Positions 25,833 to 35,449 of a DNA stretch of 64,000 nt are shown here, in pieces. The first letter of the stretch is position 1. Each line of letters begins with the position of its first letter. The notes below the pieces were generated by a model that was not told the origin of the DNA, made no database searches, and saw nothing but the letters and a program-made list of their open reading frames with translations. Both the position numbers and the translations under genes were made by a program. The stretch comes from Bradyrhizobium septentrionale (GTDB taxonomy: Bacteria; Pseudomonadota; Alphaproteobacteria; Rhizobiales; Xanthobacteraceae): the NCBI RefSeq assembly GCF_011516645.4, contig NZ_CP088285.1:1816501-1880500 (forward strand), in the 5' to 3' direction.

Positions 25833-27041
25833 TTACGCCGGCAAGGGCGACAAGGCGTGCCGACGCGCGGCCGCGTCGCCGGGTTGCATGCCTCCGTTGC
25901 CGAGGCGCGGCTCGACCTCGTGCTCGAACGTCTTCAGCGCGGCGCCGATCGCCTGGTGCATGTCGAGATATTTGTAGGAGCCGAGCCGGCCGCCGAAGAT
26001 GACGTTCGGATGCGATGCCGTCATGCCGTGGTAGGAGGCGAGCATCGCGCGATCGGCGGCGGTGTTGATCGGGTAATAGGGCTCGTCGTTGCGGCCGGCG
26101 AAGCGGGAATATTCGCGGTAGATCGTCGTCCGCGCTTGCGGATGCGCGCGCTCCGGATGCAGATGCCTGAACTCGTGAATGCGGGTGAATGGCACCTCGG
26201 CGTCGGCATAGTTGATGACGGCGGCGCCCTGGAAATCGGCGACGTCGTGCACCTCGCGCGCGAAGTCGACAGTGCGCCAGCCGAGATGGCCGCAGGCATA
26301 GCCGAAGAAGCGGTCGATCGGTCCGGTATAGACCACGAGCTGCCGCGGATTGATGCGGTCGGCGACGTCGAAATAGTCGACACCGAGCCGGACCGCGACC
26401 TTGGGATGATCGAGCATCCGGCGGAAGATCGCGGTATAGCCGTCCACCGGCATGCCCTCGCAACGGTCGGCAAAGTAGCGGTCATCGAAGGTGAAGCGGA
26501 CCGGCAGCCGGCCGATGATGTCGGCCGACAGCTCGCGCGGATCGGTCTGCCATTGCTTCTGCGTATAGCCGCGGATCAGGAGGTCGTAGAGCGTGCGGCC
26601 GACCGAGGCGATCGCCTTGTCCTCGAGATTGCCGATCCCGGAGGCGCCGTGCGCTGCGGCCTCCGCCGCGATCGCGGCGCGCGCCTCGCCGGGCGTCATG
26701 ATCCGGCCGAACGCGGCACACACGGTGGCAAGGTTGATCGGCATCGAATAGACGCGGCCGTTCGCCACCGTGAAGACGCGGTGGCGATAGTCGGTGAACC
26801 CGGTGAAGCGCTGCAGATAGCGCCAGACGGTCTCCGAATTGGTGTGAAAGATATGGGTGCCGTAGCGATGCACCTCGATGCCGCTATCCGGGTCGACCTC
26901 CGAATAGGCATTGCCGCCGATATGCGGACGGCGGTCGAGCACGCAGACGGAGCGGCCGAGCCTGCTCGCCACCTGCTCGGCGATCACGGCGCCGAAGAAG
27001 CCCGCGCCCACCACGACGACATCGAAGCCATCAAGCTGCAT
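25833..27041 (-). CDS. glf: UDP-galactopyranose mutase
   Basis: A 402-residue flavoenzyme converting UDP-galactopyranose to UDP-galactofuranose for surface polysaccharide. The N-terminal FAD site is VVVGAGFFGAVIAEQ. GGNAYSEVD, HRYGTHIFHT and the late YKYLDMHQAI motif are typical Glf signatures. ATG 27041 is preceded by GGGG; longer frames run into the divergent promoter region. The divergent, frameshifted glycosyltransferase at 27240 fits a galactofuranose-linked locus. Confidence 0.92.
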   Translation of the reverse strand: MQLDGFDVVVVGAGFFGAVIAEQVASRLGRSVCVLDRRPHIGGNAYSEVDPDSGIEVHRYGTHIFHTNSETVWRYLQRFTGFTDYRHRVFTVANGRVYSMPINLATVCAAFGRIMTPGEARAAIAAEAAAHGASGIGNLEDKAIASVGRTLYDLLIRGYTQKQWQTDPRELSADIIGRLPVRFTFDDRYFADRCEGMPVDGYTAIFRRMLDHPKVAVRLGVDYFDVADRINPRQLVVYTGPIDRFFGYACGHLGWRTVDFAREVHDVADFQGAAVINYADAEVPFTRIHEFRHLHPERAHPQARTTIYREYSRFAGRNDEPYYPINTAADRAMLASYHGMTASHPNVIFGGRLGSYKYLDMHQAIGAALKTFEHEVEPRLGNGGMQPGDAAARRHALSPLPA

Positions 27042-27239
27042 GTGATCCCCGCCCCTGCCCGTCGGATGGCGACGGCGCCCCGACGGAGCTTCAACGCTGC
27101 GGCACGGCCATTCCGGCGAAATAAATCGCGGCGTCAGGATAATTCCGAGCCCGGAACGGCCGGCTCGGCCGTTCAACGAGGAGCATGCGAGGCGATCGAT
27201 AAGTCCGCGCGCAGCAACAACATCATACGCGGGGGCCTC

Positions 27240-28471
27240 ATGTCCGTGATCTGCGTTCTCTACTCCAGCAACACGACCTATGATTCGCTGCGCGGCATCC
27301 TCGCGATGGCCGCCGCCGAGCTCGACCGGCTCGGCACGAGGTCATGATGCTCGACCTGCTGGCGCCGGATTTCTCGGCCCGGCTCAACGCCCTGCTGCCG
27401 CGGCGGGCCGAGACGATGGCGCTCGGCTTCTCCGGCATCGGGCTCGACATCCACACCAAGGACGGCAAGCTGTTCTGGGACGTCGCGCAGATCCCCGTCT
27501 TCACCTGGTTTTGCGACCACCCCTGCTATTTTGCCAAGCGGCACGGGCTCGAGAGCCGCTATGCCGCGCACGGCTACGTGTTTCCCGACCACGCCGCCTT
27601 CAACCGCGATCATCTGGGAGCCAATGGCGCTGTCTTCGCGACCCATATGGGCATCCCCGATCCCGGCTTCTTCGGCGGCCTGCCGCCCGAGCAGCGCAAC
27701 GGCCGGCTGATCTTCGCCAAGTCGGGCTGGAATCCGCTGGCGCTCGAACGCGGCTGGCGCAAGACGATGCCGCCAAAACTGTTCGGCCTGCTGTTCGATG
27801 CGATCGCCGAGGCGCGCGGCAAGACCTGCGGCGCGTTTCCCAAAATCATCGTCGACGTGGCCGAGCGGCACCTCGTCTATCTGAAGCCGGGCGGCGACCT
27901 GTTCAACGTGATCCTGACCCGGCTCGACAATTACACGAGAGGGGTGCGCACCCGCGAGGTGGGCGCCGTGCTCGCCGACTATCCGGTCGATTTCATCGGC
28001 GGTGGCTGGAGCGATCTCGACGTCACCGGACGTCCGGCCCGCGTGCTCGGCGCGATGACCTTCGATGCGATGCGCGAAGGCCTCGGCAGCTATCTCGCTG
28101 CGGTCTCGCTCAATCCGAATATCGACCTGTCGGTGCATGACCGGGTGTTCTTCGCGCTCGGTGCCGGCACCGTGCCGGTGTTCGATGCCAACCGCTTCTC
28201 GGCCGCCGAGATGCCGCATCTCGCCGGCTTCACCTTCGGCCAGGACACGGCAAGCGTCGCCGCCGCCGTCGAGGCAGTGCTGGCAGATCCTGCCGCGGCG
28301 CAGGCGGCGACCGCCACCACCATGCGCGAGCTCTATCCGCGCTTCTCGATGCAGCGGTCGGTGCAGGAGATCCACGAGATCACGCGGTCGATTGCGGGCG
28401 CCGCCGGCGCCAATCTGCTGCCGGCCGAGCCGGTGCCGGCCGGCGTCTGGACGCCGAAGCAGGCGGCCTGA
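27240..28471 (+). pseudogene. Glycosyltransferase with Glyco_trans_1_2-like domain, frameshifted
   Basis: An N-terminal piece begins at ATG 27240 (SVICVLYSSNTTYDS) and runs to a stop at 27345. The remaining 375 residues continue in another frame from 27344. Joining ELDRLG to HEVMMLDLL needs one extra C near 27335 (GGC-CAC-GAG where GGCACGAG stands), so a single-base deletion is the simplest reading. The C-terminal HDRVFFALGAGTVPVFDANRF segment resembles the family-1-like glycosyltransferase domain. The divergent glf suggests a surface-glycan role. Confidence 0.7.
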
Positions 28472-28547
28472 TCGCAAGCCGCCATTTCCGTGGCTGGCTC
28501 GCGCGCCCTGCGATACCATGGACCCGTTACCTCCGATCGGGTCCAGC

Positions 28548-29711
28548 ATGAACCGCCGCGCGTTTGTTTCGGGACTGGCCGTCACCGCTGTGCTGGCGGG
28601 CCTGGCGTCAGCGCCGGCTCTGGCCGACGGCAAGCGGGTGGCGCTGGTGATCGGCAACGGCGCCTATACGAGCGTGCCGGCGCTGTCCAATCCGCCTGGC
28701 GACGCCGGCGATGTCGCGGCGGCGTTGAAGCGGCTCGGCTTCACGGTCACCCTGATCACGAACGGACGCTTCGACGAGATGCGGCGCGGCCTGATCGCGT
28801 TCGGGCGCGCGGCCGCCGGCGCCGACATGGCGGCGGTGTATTTCGCCGGCCACGGCATGGAGATCAACGGCGACAACTGGCTGATCCCTGTCGATGCCGA
28901 GCTGAAGCGCGATACCGACGCCGCCAATGAAGCGATCAGCCTGCAGAGCGTGATGCTGCAGGTCGCAAACACCACAAGCCTCGGCCTCGTCATCCTCGAT
29001 GCCTGCCGCAACAATCCGTTCGCAGCTAAGATGAGCCGCTCGCTCGCGACCCGCGCCACAGCGAGCAGCGGGCTCGGCCGCATCGAGCCGGTCGGCAACG
29101 TGCTGGTCGCCTATGCCGCGCGCGACGGCACCACCGCGCTCGACGGCGACGGACGCAACAGCCCGTTCGCCGCGGCGCTGTTGCGCAACATCGAGGCGCC
29201 GGGCGTCGAGGTCACCTTCATGTTCCGCAACGTCCGCGACGACGTGATGGAGGCGACGCGCAACGAGCAGCAGCCCTTCGTCTACGGCTCGCTGTCGCGC
29301 AAGGCGATCTATCTGGCGGGCGCACCGCCGGCCGAGAGCGTGGCCGCGAAACAGGCGAACGCGATACCGGCCGCTGCGGCTCCGGCATTGTCGGCGCCAT
29401 CAGCAACGTCAGCCGGCGCGATCGATCCGGCGCTGGTCGGCACCTGGGAGATCATGGTGCCTGGCGGCCACGGCCGGTCGCGCTGGATCTGGCAGATCAT
29501 GGCCGACGGTGCTTACAAATTCCACGCCGAGCCCGCCCGCTCGGCGCGTCCGCATGAGGGCACCGTCAGCTTCGCCAACGGCCGCTGGGCGCTGCATGCG
29601 CTGCGGGGCCTGAAGAATTACAGCGACGGCGGCTCCTACGAGACCCACGACACGACGGCAGTGATCACGGGCAAGCTCGGGACCGGGTACTGGAAACGGA
29701 GTGGGGGGTGA
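28548..29711 (+). CDS. Exported caspase-like (peptidase C14) protein
   Basis: 387 residues. The signal peptide has twin arginines (MNRRAFVSGLAV...ALA, about 1-26). A caspase-fold domain (about 28-250) follows, with catalytic His in YFAGHGMEI and Cys in ILDACRNNPF. A linker (about 255-295, Ala-rich) leads to a C-terminal domain with GTWEIMVPGGHGRSRWIWQI. Such orthocaspases usually cleave after Arg/Lys in periplasmic or lysis-related processes. The start at ATG 28548 is chosen by the signal peptide. Confidence 0.87.
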   Translation: MNRRAFVSGLAVTAVLAGLASAPALADGKRVALVIGNGAYTSVPALSNPPGDAGDVAAALKRLGFTVTLITNGRFDEMRRGLIAFGRAAAGADMAAVYFAGHGMEINGDNWLIPVDAELKRDTDAANEAISLQSVMLQVANTTSLGLVILDACRNNPFAAKMSRSLATRATASSGLGRIEPVGNVLVAYAARDGTTALDGDGRNSPFAAALLRNIEAPGVEVTFMFRNVRDDVMEATRNEQQPFVYGSLSRKAIYLAGAPPAESVAAKQANAIPAAAAPALSAPSATSAGAIDPALVGTWEIMVPGGHGRSRWIWQIMADGAYKFHAEPARSARPHEGTVSFANGRWALHALRGLKNYSDGGSYETHDTTAVITGKLGTGYWKRSGG

Positions 29712-29839
29712 GGCGGCGCTACTGTGAGGGGAAGGGCGACTGCCCCACACCGGCGACCAACAGATTAAGGGAATGGCAACGCACACGGATTTAGACACAA
29801 CATCCGATCATCCAAGCAGAGGTTGTTCGAAGAACATAC

Positions 29840-30262
29840 ATGACGCGGATATCTTTCAAGGGCGTTGCAATCGGCAACGTCGTCGACATCGTCGCCTCGA
29901 ATGTTGTGATGCTGCCTGTCGTGTTCTACCTGCTGGCCTCTGCAAAGACGGGGTCACCGACCGATCAAGGCGCCGCGTCTGCCGTGGAGGCCCTCAAGAC
30001 AGGCAATGGCTTTCTTGCAGCGTCGAGCATCCTTGGCGGGCTTTGTTCGATCCTTGGCGGCTACGTTTCCGCGCATATTGCAAAGCACGATGAAACTCTA
30101 AACGGGGCGCTCTCGTCGATCCTCTGCGTCGGCTTCGGCATCTATGCTCTGGTCAACGGCACCGGCCACCTTTGGCTGCATTTGCTCTACCTGCCGCTGA
30201 GCCCCGCACTCGGCGCGCTCGGCGGCTACCTGCGGTCGCGGCAAACCGCGCGCATCAGCTGA
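29840..30262 (+). CDS. Four-helix membrane hypothetical protein
   Basis: 140 residues with about four membrane segments (around 10-33, 55-78, 88-107, 112-132). No catalytic motif visible. An SD-like AAGAA precedes the ATG. Unknown function; base composition is a little less GC-rich than its neighbours. Confidence 0.65.
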   Translation: MTRISFKGVAIGNVVDIVASNVVMLPVVFYLLASAKTGSPTDQGAASAVEALKTGNGFLAASSILGGLCSILGGYVSAHIAKHDETLNGALSSILCVGFGIYALVNGTGHLWLHLLYLPLSPALGALGGYLRSRQTARIS

Positions 30263-30612
30263 TCAAATGTGGCGCTGAGGGAGAATGGTGCCCAGGGGCG
30301 GCGCCTAATAAATAAGTCAAGCCACTGAAAACGTTATATAAATTCGACATCATCGAAACGCCGTACCAACCTCAATACCAACTTTTGTACGCGGCACCGT
30401 GCGGTAGTGGCGGCTGATTTCACTTGGTCGAAGAAAGTGCCGAACTTGGCGGCTGCTTTGCCGGCCGCTCGGCAGAGGTTTGGCTATATGCAGTTGCCTT
30501 CCTGAGCGGGCTTGGCGCGCTCACCATGGCACCAGAGATCTGCTCTGGCCAACGTGCAGGCCTCCCAATGTCGGACGATCAAGCTATCGCTCGTTGAACA
30601 ATCAATGCCGCC
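30263..30612. other. AT-richer gene-free stretch
   Basis: No convincing gene. Base composition drops around 30300-30390 relative to the flanks. Codons at about 30413-30500 can be read as a short protein fragment, but nothing recognisable. This marks the boundary between the left chromosome and the microoxic island. Confidence 0.4.
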
Positions 30613-30858
30613 ATGCACCACATATTCAGATCACGGCTTCGCCGGTTCGCTCTTCTGGGATGGCGCGATATCGCGTCGGCGCCCTTCGGCTACGTGATCG
30701 AACTTGTAGTGATTGATAGCGAACGCCAGCCGCTCGGCGTCCCCTGCGTCCGCCAGACGGAGGGTTGGCTGGACGCTGCCACGATGCAACCTATTACCGT
30801 GTCGGCGACGCACTGGCGCTACTGGCGGCCTGACATGCTTCCGATGTGCTGCTGCTGA
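30613..30858 (+). CDS. Small protein with GW...THWR.W motif, possible remnant
   Basis: 81 residues. The segment APFGYVIELVVIDSERQ, followed by VPC.R, EGWLDAAT and ATHWRYW, matches the pattern of the 75-residue protein at 41941 (ATAPF...LELAVIE, FPCRR, DGWM, PTHWRAW). So it looks like a paralogue. No ribosome site is evident and the N-terminus is uncertain; it may be a decayed copy. Confidence 0.45.
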   Translation: MHHIFRSRLRRFALLGWRDIASAPFGYVIELVVIDSERQPLGVPCVRQTEGWLDAATMQPITVSATHWRYWRPDMLPMCCC

Positions 30859-31012
30859 TAATGGCGCGGCTTTCTTGCCATCAACCGGCTGGTCTCGGTC
30901 CTGCTCCTGCGGTCACGGGTGCCGCAATCGCGGCGGACGGACTGGACACTCGTGCTGGCTCTCGCCCGCACGCCGCTGATCATCGCTCGGTGATTTCACT
31001 GTTTTATTTTCA

Positions 31013-31180
31013 CTACTTGGATCGGCCCTGACTGCTGGCGGGCTCATCGTCGGCGATGGCGCGCCAGGCTGCGCCGTCGAGATCGTCGTACTGACCGCTT
31101 TTGAGTGACCAAAGGAAGCCGAGCAGGCCGACAAAGCCGAGCGCGATGGCCAGCGGCACCAGAATGACCAGAATTTCCAT
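31013..31180 (-). CDS. fixS: cbb3 oxidase maturation protein CcoS/FixS
   Basis: 55 residues. One membrane helix (ILVILVPLAIALGFVGLLGF) is followed by SLKSGQYDDLDGAA, the typical FixS signature. The start overlaps the fixI stop (TGATG at 31178-31182), so it is translationally coupled. FixS is needed for cofactor insertion into the cbb3 oxidase. Confidence 0.93.
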   Translation of the reverse strand: MEILVILVPLAIALGFVGLLGFLWSLKSGQYDDLDGAAWRAIADDEPASSQGRSK

Positions 31181-33366
31181 CAGACCGTCTCCCTCGCTCG
31201 CGCCCTCAGCGCGTTGAGCATCACGATCACCGACGAACCCGACATGGCGGCCGCTGCGATCAGCGGGGTGACCAGGCCTGCAATCGCGATCGGCACCGCC
31301 AGCACATTGTAGATCACGGCGAGCCAGAGATTCTGCCGCATCAGCCGTAGCGCCTTGCGCGATACCTTGACCGCTGCCAGCACCGGCGCGAGGGGTTCAC
31401 CAAGGAAGACCGCGTCCGCGACCGCCTGGCTCAAATGCGTGGCCGTGACGGGCGACATCGAGGCGTGCGCCGCGGCCAGCGCCGGTGCATCGTTCAGGCC
31501 GTCGCCGACCATCAGCACCTTGCCGCCCCGGCGCGCCAATTCCTCGATTCGGGAGATCTTGTCGACCGGAGAGACCTCGGCGCGCCATTCATGTACGCCA
31601 AGCATCATGGCCGCCAGCCGAACCGCGGGCTCGCGATCCCCCGACACGATCTCGACGACGACACCCATGCGCACCAACCCAGCCACCACATCAGCCGCGT
31701 CCGGCCGCAACAGTTGCCGGACCGCGAACGCGTATTTGCCCTCGCCATGACTAAATGCAACGACGGAGGCCTCCGGATCGTGGCAAAGAATCTCGTTGGC
31801 GAGGTCGTCGGCGCCGCAGAACGATGGGCGTCCCAACCGGATCGGACGTCCGTCGTAAAAGCCGTGGACGCCCTGGCCCGGCTCTTCCTGGATATCAGGC
31901 AATGGAGAGGCCGCTCCCGCCTTGCGCGCCACAGCGACAGCAACCGGGTGCCGGCTCGAAAGCGCCAGCCGGCCCGCGAGCCGCACGACATCGTCGGGGA
32001 TGTCGGAGAGGTTGGCCACATCGAGCTCCGGCAAGGTCAAGGTTCCCGTCTTGTCGAAGATCACCCGGTCGATCTCGGCGATCCGCTCGATCGCATCGCC
32101 GGCGTTGAGCAGCACGCCCGAACCGAACAGCGCGCCAGACGCGACGGTCTGCACCGCAGGAATGGCAAGACCCAGTGCACAGGGGCAAGTGATGATCAGG
32201 ACCGCTATCGCCGTCACAATCGAATCATGAAAACTCGCGCCATAAGCTAGCCAACCCAGCACCGTCAGGAGCGCGGTCGCGTGCACGACCGGAGCGTAAA
32301 GCCTTGATGCGCGCTCGGCCAGACGCAGATAGCGCGAGCGCGCTTGCAGCGCGTGCTCAAGCAGCCCGGAAATCTCGTCCAGCAGCGTGCCGCCCGAGAC
32401 TGCAGACGCGCGGACGCGCAACGTGCCGGAACGCACCAACGTGCCGGCGAATACGGCGCTGCCGGGCGCGACCATCGCCGGCATCGTTTCGCCAGTGATG
32501 AGGCTCTGATCGACCTCGGAGCGGCCCTCGATCACGTTGCCGTCCACCGCGCAGCGCTCGCCGGGTCGCAGCAACACGATATCGCCAGGCCGGATCGCGG
32601 CCGCCGGAACGGTTCTGATCTCCGTCGGGCTGATGAACTTCGTCGCGGTTTCCGCCTTTAAGGCCGCGAGGTTCCCGGCAAACGCGCGGGTACGCCGCCG
32701 CATGTTCTGATCGAGGTACCGGCCGGCAAGTAGGAATGCGATCAACATGATCGCGGCATCGAAATAGGCATGCTCGGCGTTATTGACGGTCTCGATCACC
32801 GAGGTTGCCAGCACGAGCACGATACCGATACTGATCGGCACATCCATGTTGACGCCCCGCGCCCGCAGGGCTGACAGCGCCGACGAGAAGAACGGCTGCG
32901 CCGAATAGGCCGCCGCCGGCAGCACGATCAGGGCCGACAGCCAGTGGAAGAAGTCGCGCTGCTCCGGCAGCATGTCGGAAACATTGCCAGACCACACGGG
33001 AATCGACAGCATCATCACGTTCATCGCGGCAAAAGCGGCGACGCCCAACCTGCGCAACAAGCCCTGCGCCCGCTGCCCTTCCCGTGTTTCGGCATCGTCC
33101 CGTTCGAATGGATAGGCCTTGTAGCCGAGCTCCGCGAGCCGATTCACAAATAGCGCCGGATCGAGCGCGCCAGCCTTCCATTCCAGCGCAAGGCGGCTGT
33201 CGGTCAGATTCACGCGGGCCAAGGTGACGTCCGGTATGGTGGTCAGACTGCGCTCGATCTTGGCCATGCAGCCCGCACAATTGATGCCCTCGACCGCGAG
33301 ATCGAGATGGACGATCCCGGTGCCCGCGTTCTTCAGATAATGGGAAAAATCGATATCGGCTTGCAT
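31180..33366 (-). CDS. fixI: Copper P1B-type ATPase FixI/CcoI
   Basis: 728 residues; supplies copper for the CuB centre of cbb3 oxidase. An N-terminal heavy-metal domain has GINCAGC (C30, C33). About eight membrane helices follow, with CPC in the sixth (LIITCPCALGL). The actuator has TGE, the phosphorylated Asp is in DKTGT (near residue 437), and GDGLNDAPA completes the hinge. Start ATG 33366 gives MQADIDFSHYL; longer frames upstream run into fixH. Confidence 0.95.
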   Translation of the reverse strand: MQADIDFSHYLKNAGTGIVHLDLAVEGINCAGCMAKIERSLTTIPDVTLARVNLTDSRLALEWKAGALDPALFVNRLAELGYKAYPFERDDAETREGQRAQGLLRRLGVAAFAAMNVMMLSIPVWSGNVSDMLPEQRDFFHWLSALIVLPAAAYSAQPFFSSALSALRARGVNMDVPISIGIVLVLATSVIETVNNAEHAYFDAAIMLIAFLLAGRYLDQNMRRRTRAFAGNLAALKAETATKFISPTEIRTVPAAAIRPGDIVLLRPGERCAVDGNVIEGRSEVDQSLITGETMPAMVAPGSAVFAGTLVRSGTLRVRASAVSGGTLLDEISGLLEHALQARSRYLRLAERASRLYAPVVHATALLTVLGWLAYGASFHDSIVTAIAVLIITCPCALGLAIPAVQTVASGALFGSGVLLNAGDAIERIAEIDRVIFDKTGTLTLPELDVANLSDIPDDVVRLAGRLALSSRHPVAVAVARKAGAASPLPDIQEEPGQGVHGFYDGRPIRLGRPSFCGADDLANEILCHDPEASVVAFSHGEGKYAFAVRQLLRPDAADVVAGLVRMGVVVEIVSGDREPAVRLAAMMLGVHEWRAEVSPVDKISRIEELARRGGKVLMVGDGLNDAPALAAAHASMSPVTATHLSQAVADAVFLGEPLAPVLAAVKVSRKALRLMRQNLWLAVIYNVLAVPIAIAGLVTPLIAAAAMSGSSVIVMLNALRARARETV

Positions 33367-33377
33367 GCGGGTCGCCC

Positions 33378-33878
33378 TCAGTTCAGCAGAACACGATTTC
33401 TGGACAGGAACATGCGGTGGCCGTCGGCATCGCCTTCGATCACAAGATCCCACTGTCCTGCCGCGACGCCGTCGACGCGACCACGATAGCTTCCAAAGCC
33501 GGCCTCACTGACCTCGATTGATCGATCGGCGCGACGATCGGTCGGCCGCTCGAGCCGAGCCAGAAACTTCATCCCCATCAGAGGTGCGCCGGCGTGGTCA
33601 TGTGCCTCGAGGACGATTGCGGCGGCGCCATCAGGCCGTCGATCAATGTGCGCCTGTACCTGCCAGTCGCGCTCGTTCTGCTGCCTCGCCGCCACGATCT
33701 CGCGCTGATAGGCGAGGCTGGCGCTATAAGCGCTGTCGACCTCGGTTCCCGACAGCGTCGTGATGGCAAAGCGCATCATGACCATGTTCACGCTGATCAC
33801 GACCGCAAAGAACGCGATCGTCGTGACCAGGACGAAACGTCCGGTGATGGGGCGAGCGGCTGTACTTGAGGCTGCCAT
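33378..33878 (-). CDS. fixH: cbb3 oxidase biogenesis protein FixH
   Basis: 166 residues. One N-terminal membrane helix (FVLVTTIAFFAVVISVNMVMM) anchors a periplasmic domain with SLAYQREIVAARQQNERDW and a C-terminal GQWDLVIEGDADG segment, all typical of FixH. It lies 11 bp upstream of fixI and 15 bp downstream of fixG. Confidence 0.93.
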   Translation of the reverse strand: MAASSTAARPITGRFVLVTTIAFFAVVISVNMVMMRFAITTLSGTEVDSAYSASLAYQREIVAARQQNERDWQVQAHIDRRPDGAAAIVLEAHDHAGAPLMGMKFLARLERPTDRRADRSIEVSEAGFGSYRGRVDGVAAGQWDLVIEGDADGHRMFLSRNRVLLN

Positions 33879-33893
33879 GGTGACAATCCGTCG

Positions 33894-35351
33894 TTATGGA
33901 AGAACAAAATGGTCGGTCGCGGAGGCGACTTCTCCGAGACCAATGTCAGTGATACGGAATATGATCGGCACGGACTTCTCTGCCTTTTCATCGATCGGCG
34001 CCGTCACCAGCACTCGCAACTCGGTGGTAGTGTCGCGCGCAAGGACGATCATCGGCCGATCCGGTGTTACAGAGTCCGCGCCGATGACGTGCAGCTTTGC
34101 ATCGGGCGGACCGTCGACATCGATTGCGATCACACGGTCAAAGCCACGCTTGTTGAGGAGGCGCAACGTGTAGCCGTTGCGGATTCCTCCGTCGCTGAGA
34201 CGGACCGCGACCGGATTGCGGTCGTGCAGCACGTTGACGTCGAGCAGGGTCCGCGACATCAGAGCGTAGAGCATCACCGCGCAGACCACGGTGATCAGGC
34301 TGGCATAGACGACCGTCCGTGCACGAACGGGCTTGAAGATCTCTTTCTTGCCGGCGAGACGGTGCTGGATATTGATGTCGTTGTCGTATCCGATCAGGCC
34401 GGCCTTGCGGCCGACCTTTGTCATGACTGCGTCACAGGCATCGATGCAGAGGCCGCACTGGATACAGTCGAGCTGGGCACCATCGCGGATGTCGATACCG
34501 GTCGGACAAACCGCCACGCACTGGTTGCAATCGATGCAATCGCCCGCCTTCTCGCCAAGCGCGCGGATGTCAACCGCCTTCTTCACTGAGCAACGCGGAT
34601 CGCCGCGATCATATTTATAGGTGACGTTGAGCGCCCATTCGTCGGTCAACGCGGCCTGGATCCGCGGCCACGGGCACATATAGACGCAGACCTGCTCGCG
34701 CATGTAGCCGGCCAGAAAATAGGTCGACGCGGTCAGGCTCGCGATCCAGATATAGGCGATCGCCGGGGCCTGAAAGGTCGCCAGATCGCGTACCAGGGTC
34801 GGCGCATCAGCGAAGTAGAGCACCCAGGCTCCGCCGGTCCACCACGCGATCATCAGCCAGATCGCGTGCTTTAACACACGGCGACCGGCGCGCTTTACGG
34901 TCATCGGCCCGGCGTCGGCCTTCATTTGTGCGCGGCGGTCGCCTTCAACCAGGCGCTCGACGGCGTAGAACAGATCGGTCCAGACCGTCTGCGGGCAGAG
35001 ATAACCGCACCAGATCCGGCCGCCGAGCGCATTCATCAGGAACAAGATCAACGCTGCGAGCACCAGAAGGCCGGTGAAGTAGTAGACTTCCTGCGGCCAC
35101 AGCTCGATGAAGAGAAGATAGAAGCGGCGGTTTGGAAAGTCGATCAGCACCGCCTGGTTGGGCGCACCGAGGCCCCGATGCCAGCGTACGAAGGGCAGCA
35201 GGTAGTAGACGCCGAGACAGACGGCCATCAGCCGCCATTTGATCGAACGGAACCGACCCGAGACGCTCTGCGGATACACCTTCTTGCGCGCCGCGTAGAG
35301 CGGCCCGTCTTCGTCGGTTATGAATTCATCAGGCGACACGGGCTTGTTCAT
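33894..35351 (-). CDS. fixG: Ferredoxin-type copper-maturation protein FixG/CcoG
   Basis: 485 residues with about five membrane helices in the first half. Two [4Fe-4S] motifs follow (CIDCNQCVAVCPTG and CIQCGLCIDACD, near 265-310), then a C-terminal immunoglobulin-like domain. The CGYLCPQTVW motif is family-typical. CcoG reduces copper for cbb3 assembly. First gene of fixGHIS, preceded by a FixK-type box 57 bp upstream. Confidence 0.95.
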   Translation of the reverse strand: MNKPVSPDEFITDEDGPLYAARKKVYPQSVSGRFRSIKWRLMAVCLGVYYLLPFVRWHRGLGAPNQAVLIDFPNRRFYLLFIELWPQEVYYFTGLLVLAALILFLMNALGGRIWCGYLCPQTVWTDLFYAVERLVEGDRRAQMKADAGPMTVKRAGRRVLKHAIWLMIAWWTGGAWVLYFADAPTLVRDLATFQAPAIAYIWIASLTASTYFLAGYMREQVCVYMCPWPRIQAALTDEWALNVTYKYDRGDPRCSVKKAVDIRALGEKAGDCIDCNQCVAVCPTGIDIRDGAQLDCIQCGLCIDACDAVMTKVGRKAGLIGYDNDINIQHRLAGKKEIFKPVRARTVVYASLITVVCAVMLYALMSRTLLDVNVLHDRNPVAVRLSDGGIRNGYTLRLLNKRGFDRVIAIDVDGPPDAKLHVIGADSVTPDRPMIVLARDTTTELRVLVTAPIDEKAEKSVPIIFRITDIGLGEVASATDHFVLP

Positions 35352-35407
35352 GGGTCTGCTCGAATGAGGCTCCTGTTCAAGCCTACAGCCCCGCGCAGGG
35401 CTCGGAT

Positions 35408-35421
35408 TTGACCTTGGTCAA
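35408..35421 (-). promoter_or_regulatory. FixK/FNR-type box, fixGHIS
   Basis: TTGACCTTGGTCAA, a perfect TTGA-N6-TCAA dyad 57 bp before the fixG ATG, a class II-like position. Identical to the box at 39441. Confidence 0.88.
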
Positions 35422-35449
35422 CGATCCGAGGCTCAGCCCGCGACGGCGG

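Noticed and set aside
25710..27347. Long plus-strand frame over glf
   Set aside because: It is antisense to Glf. Only its last 35 codons (from ATG 27240) look like protein, and they belong to the frameshifted glycosyltransferase.
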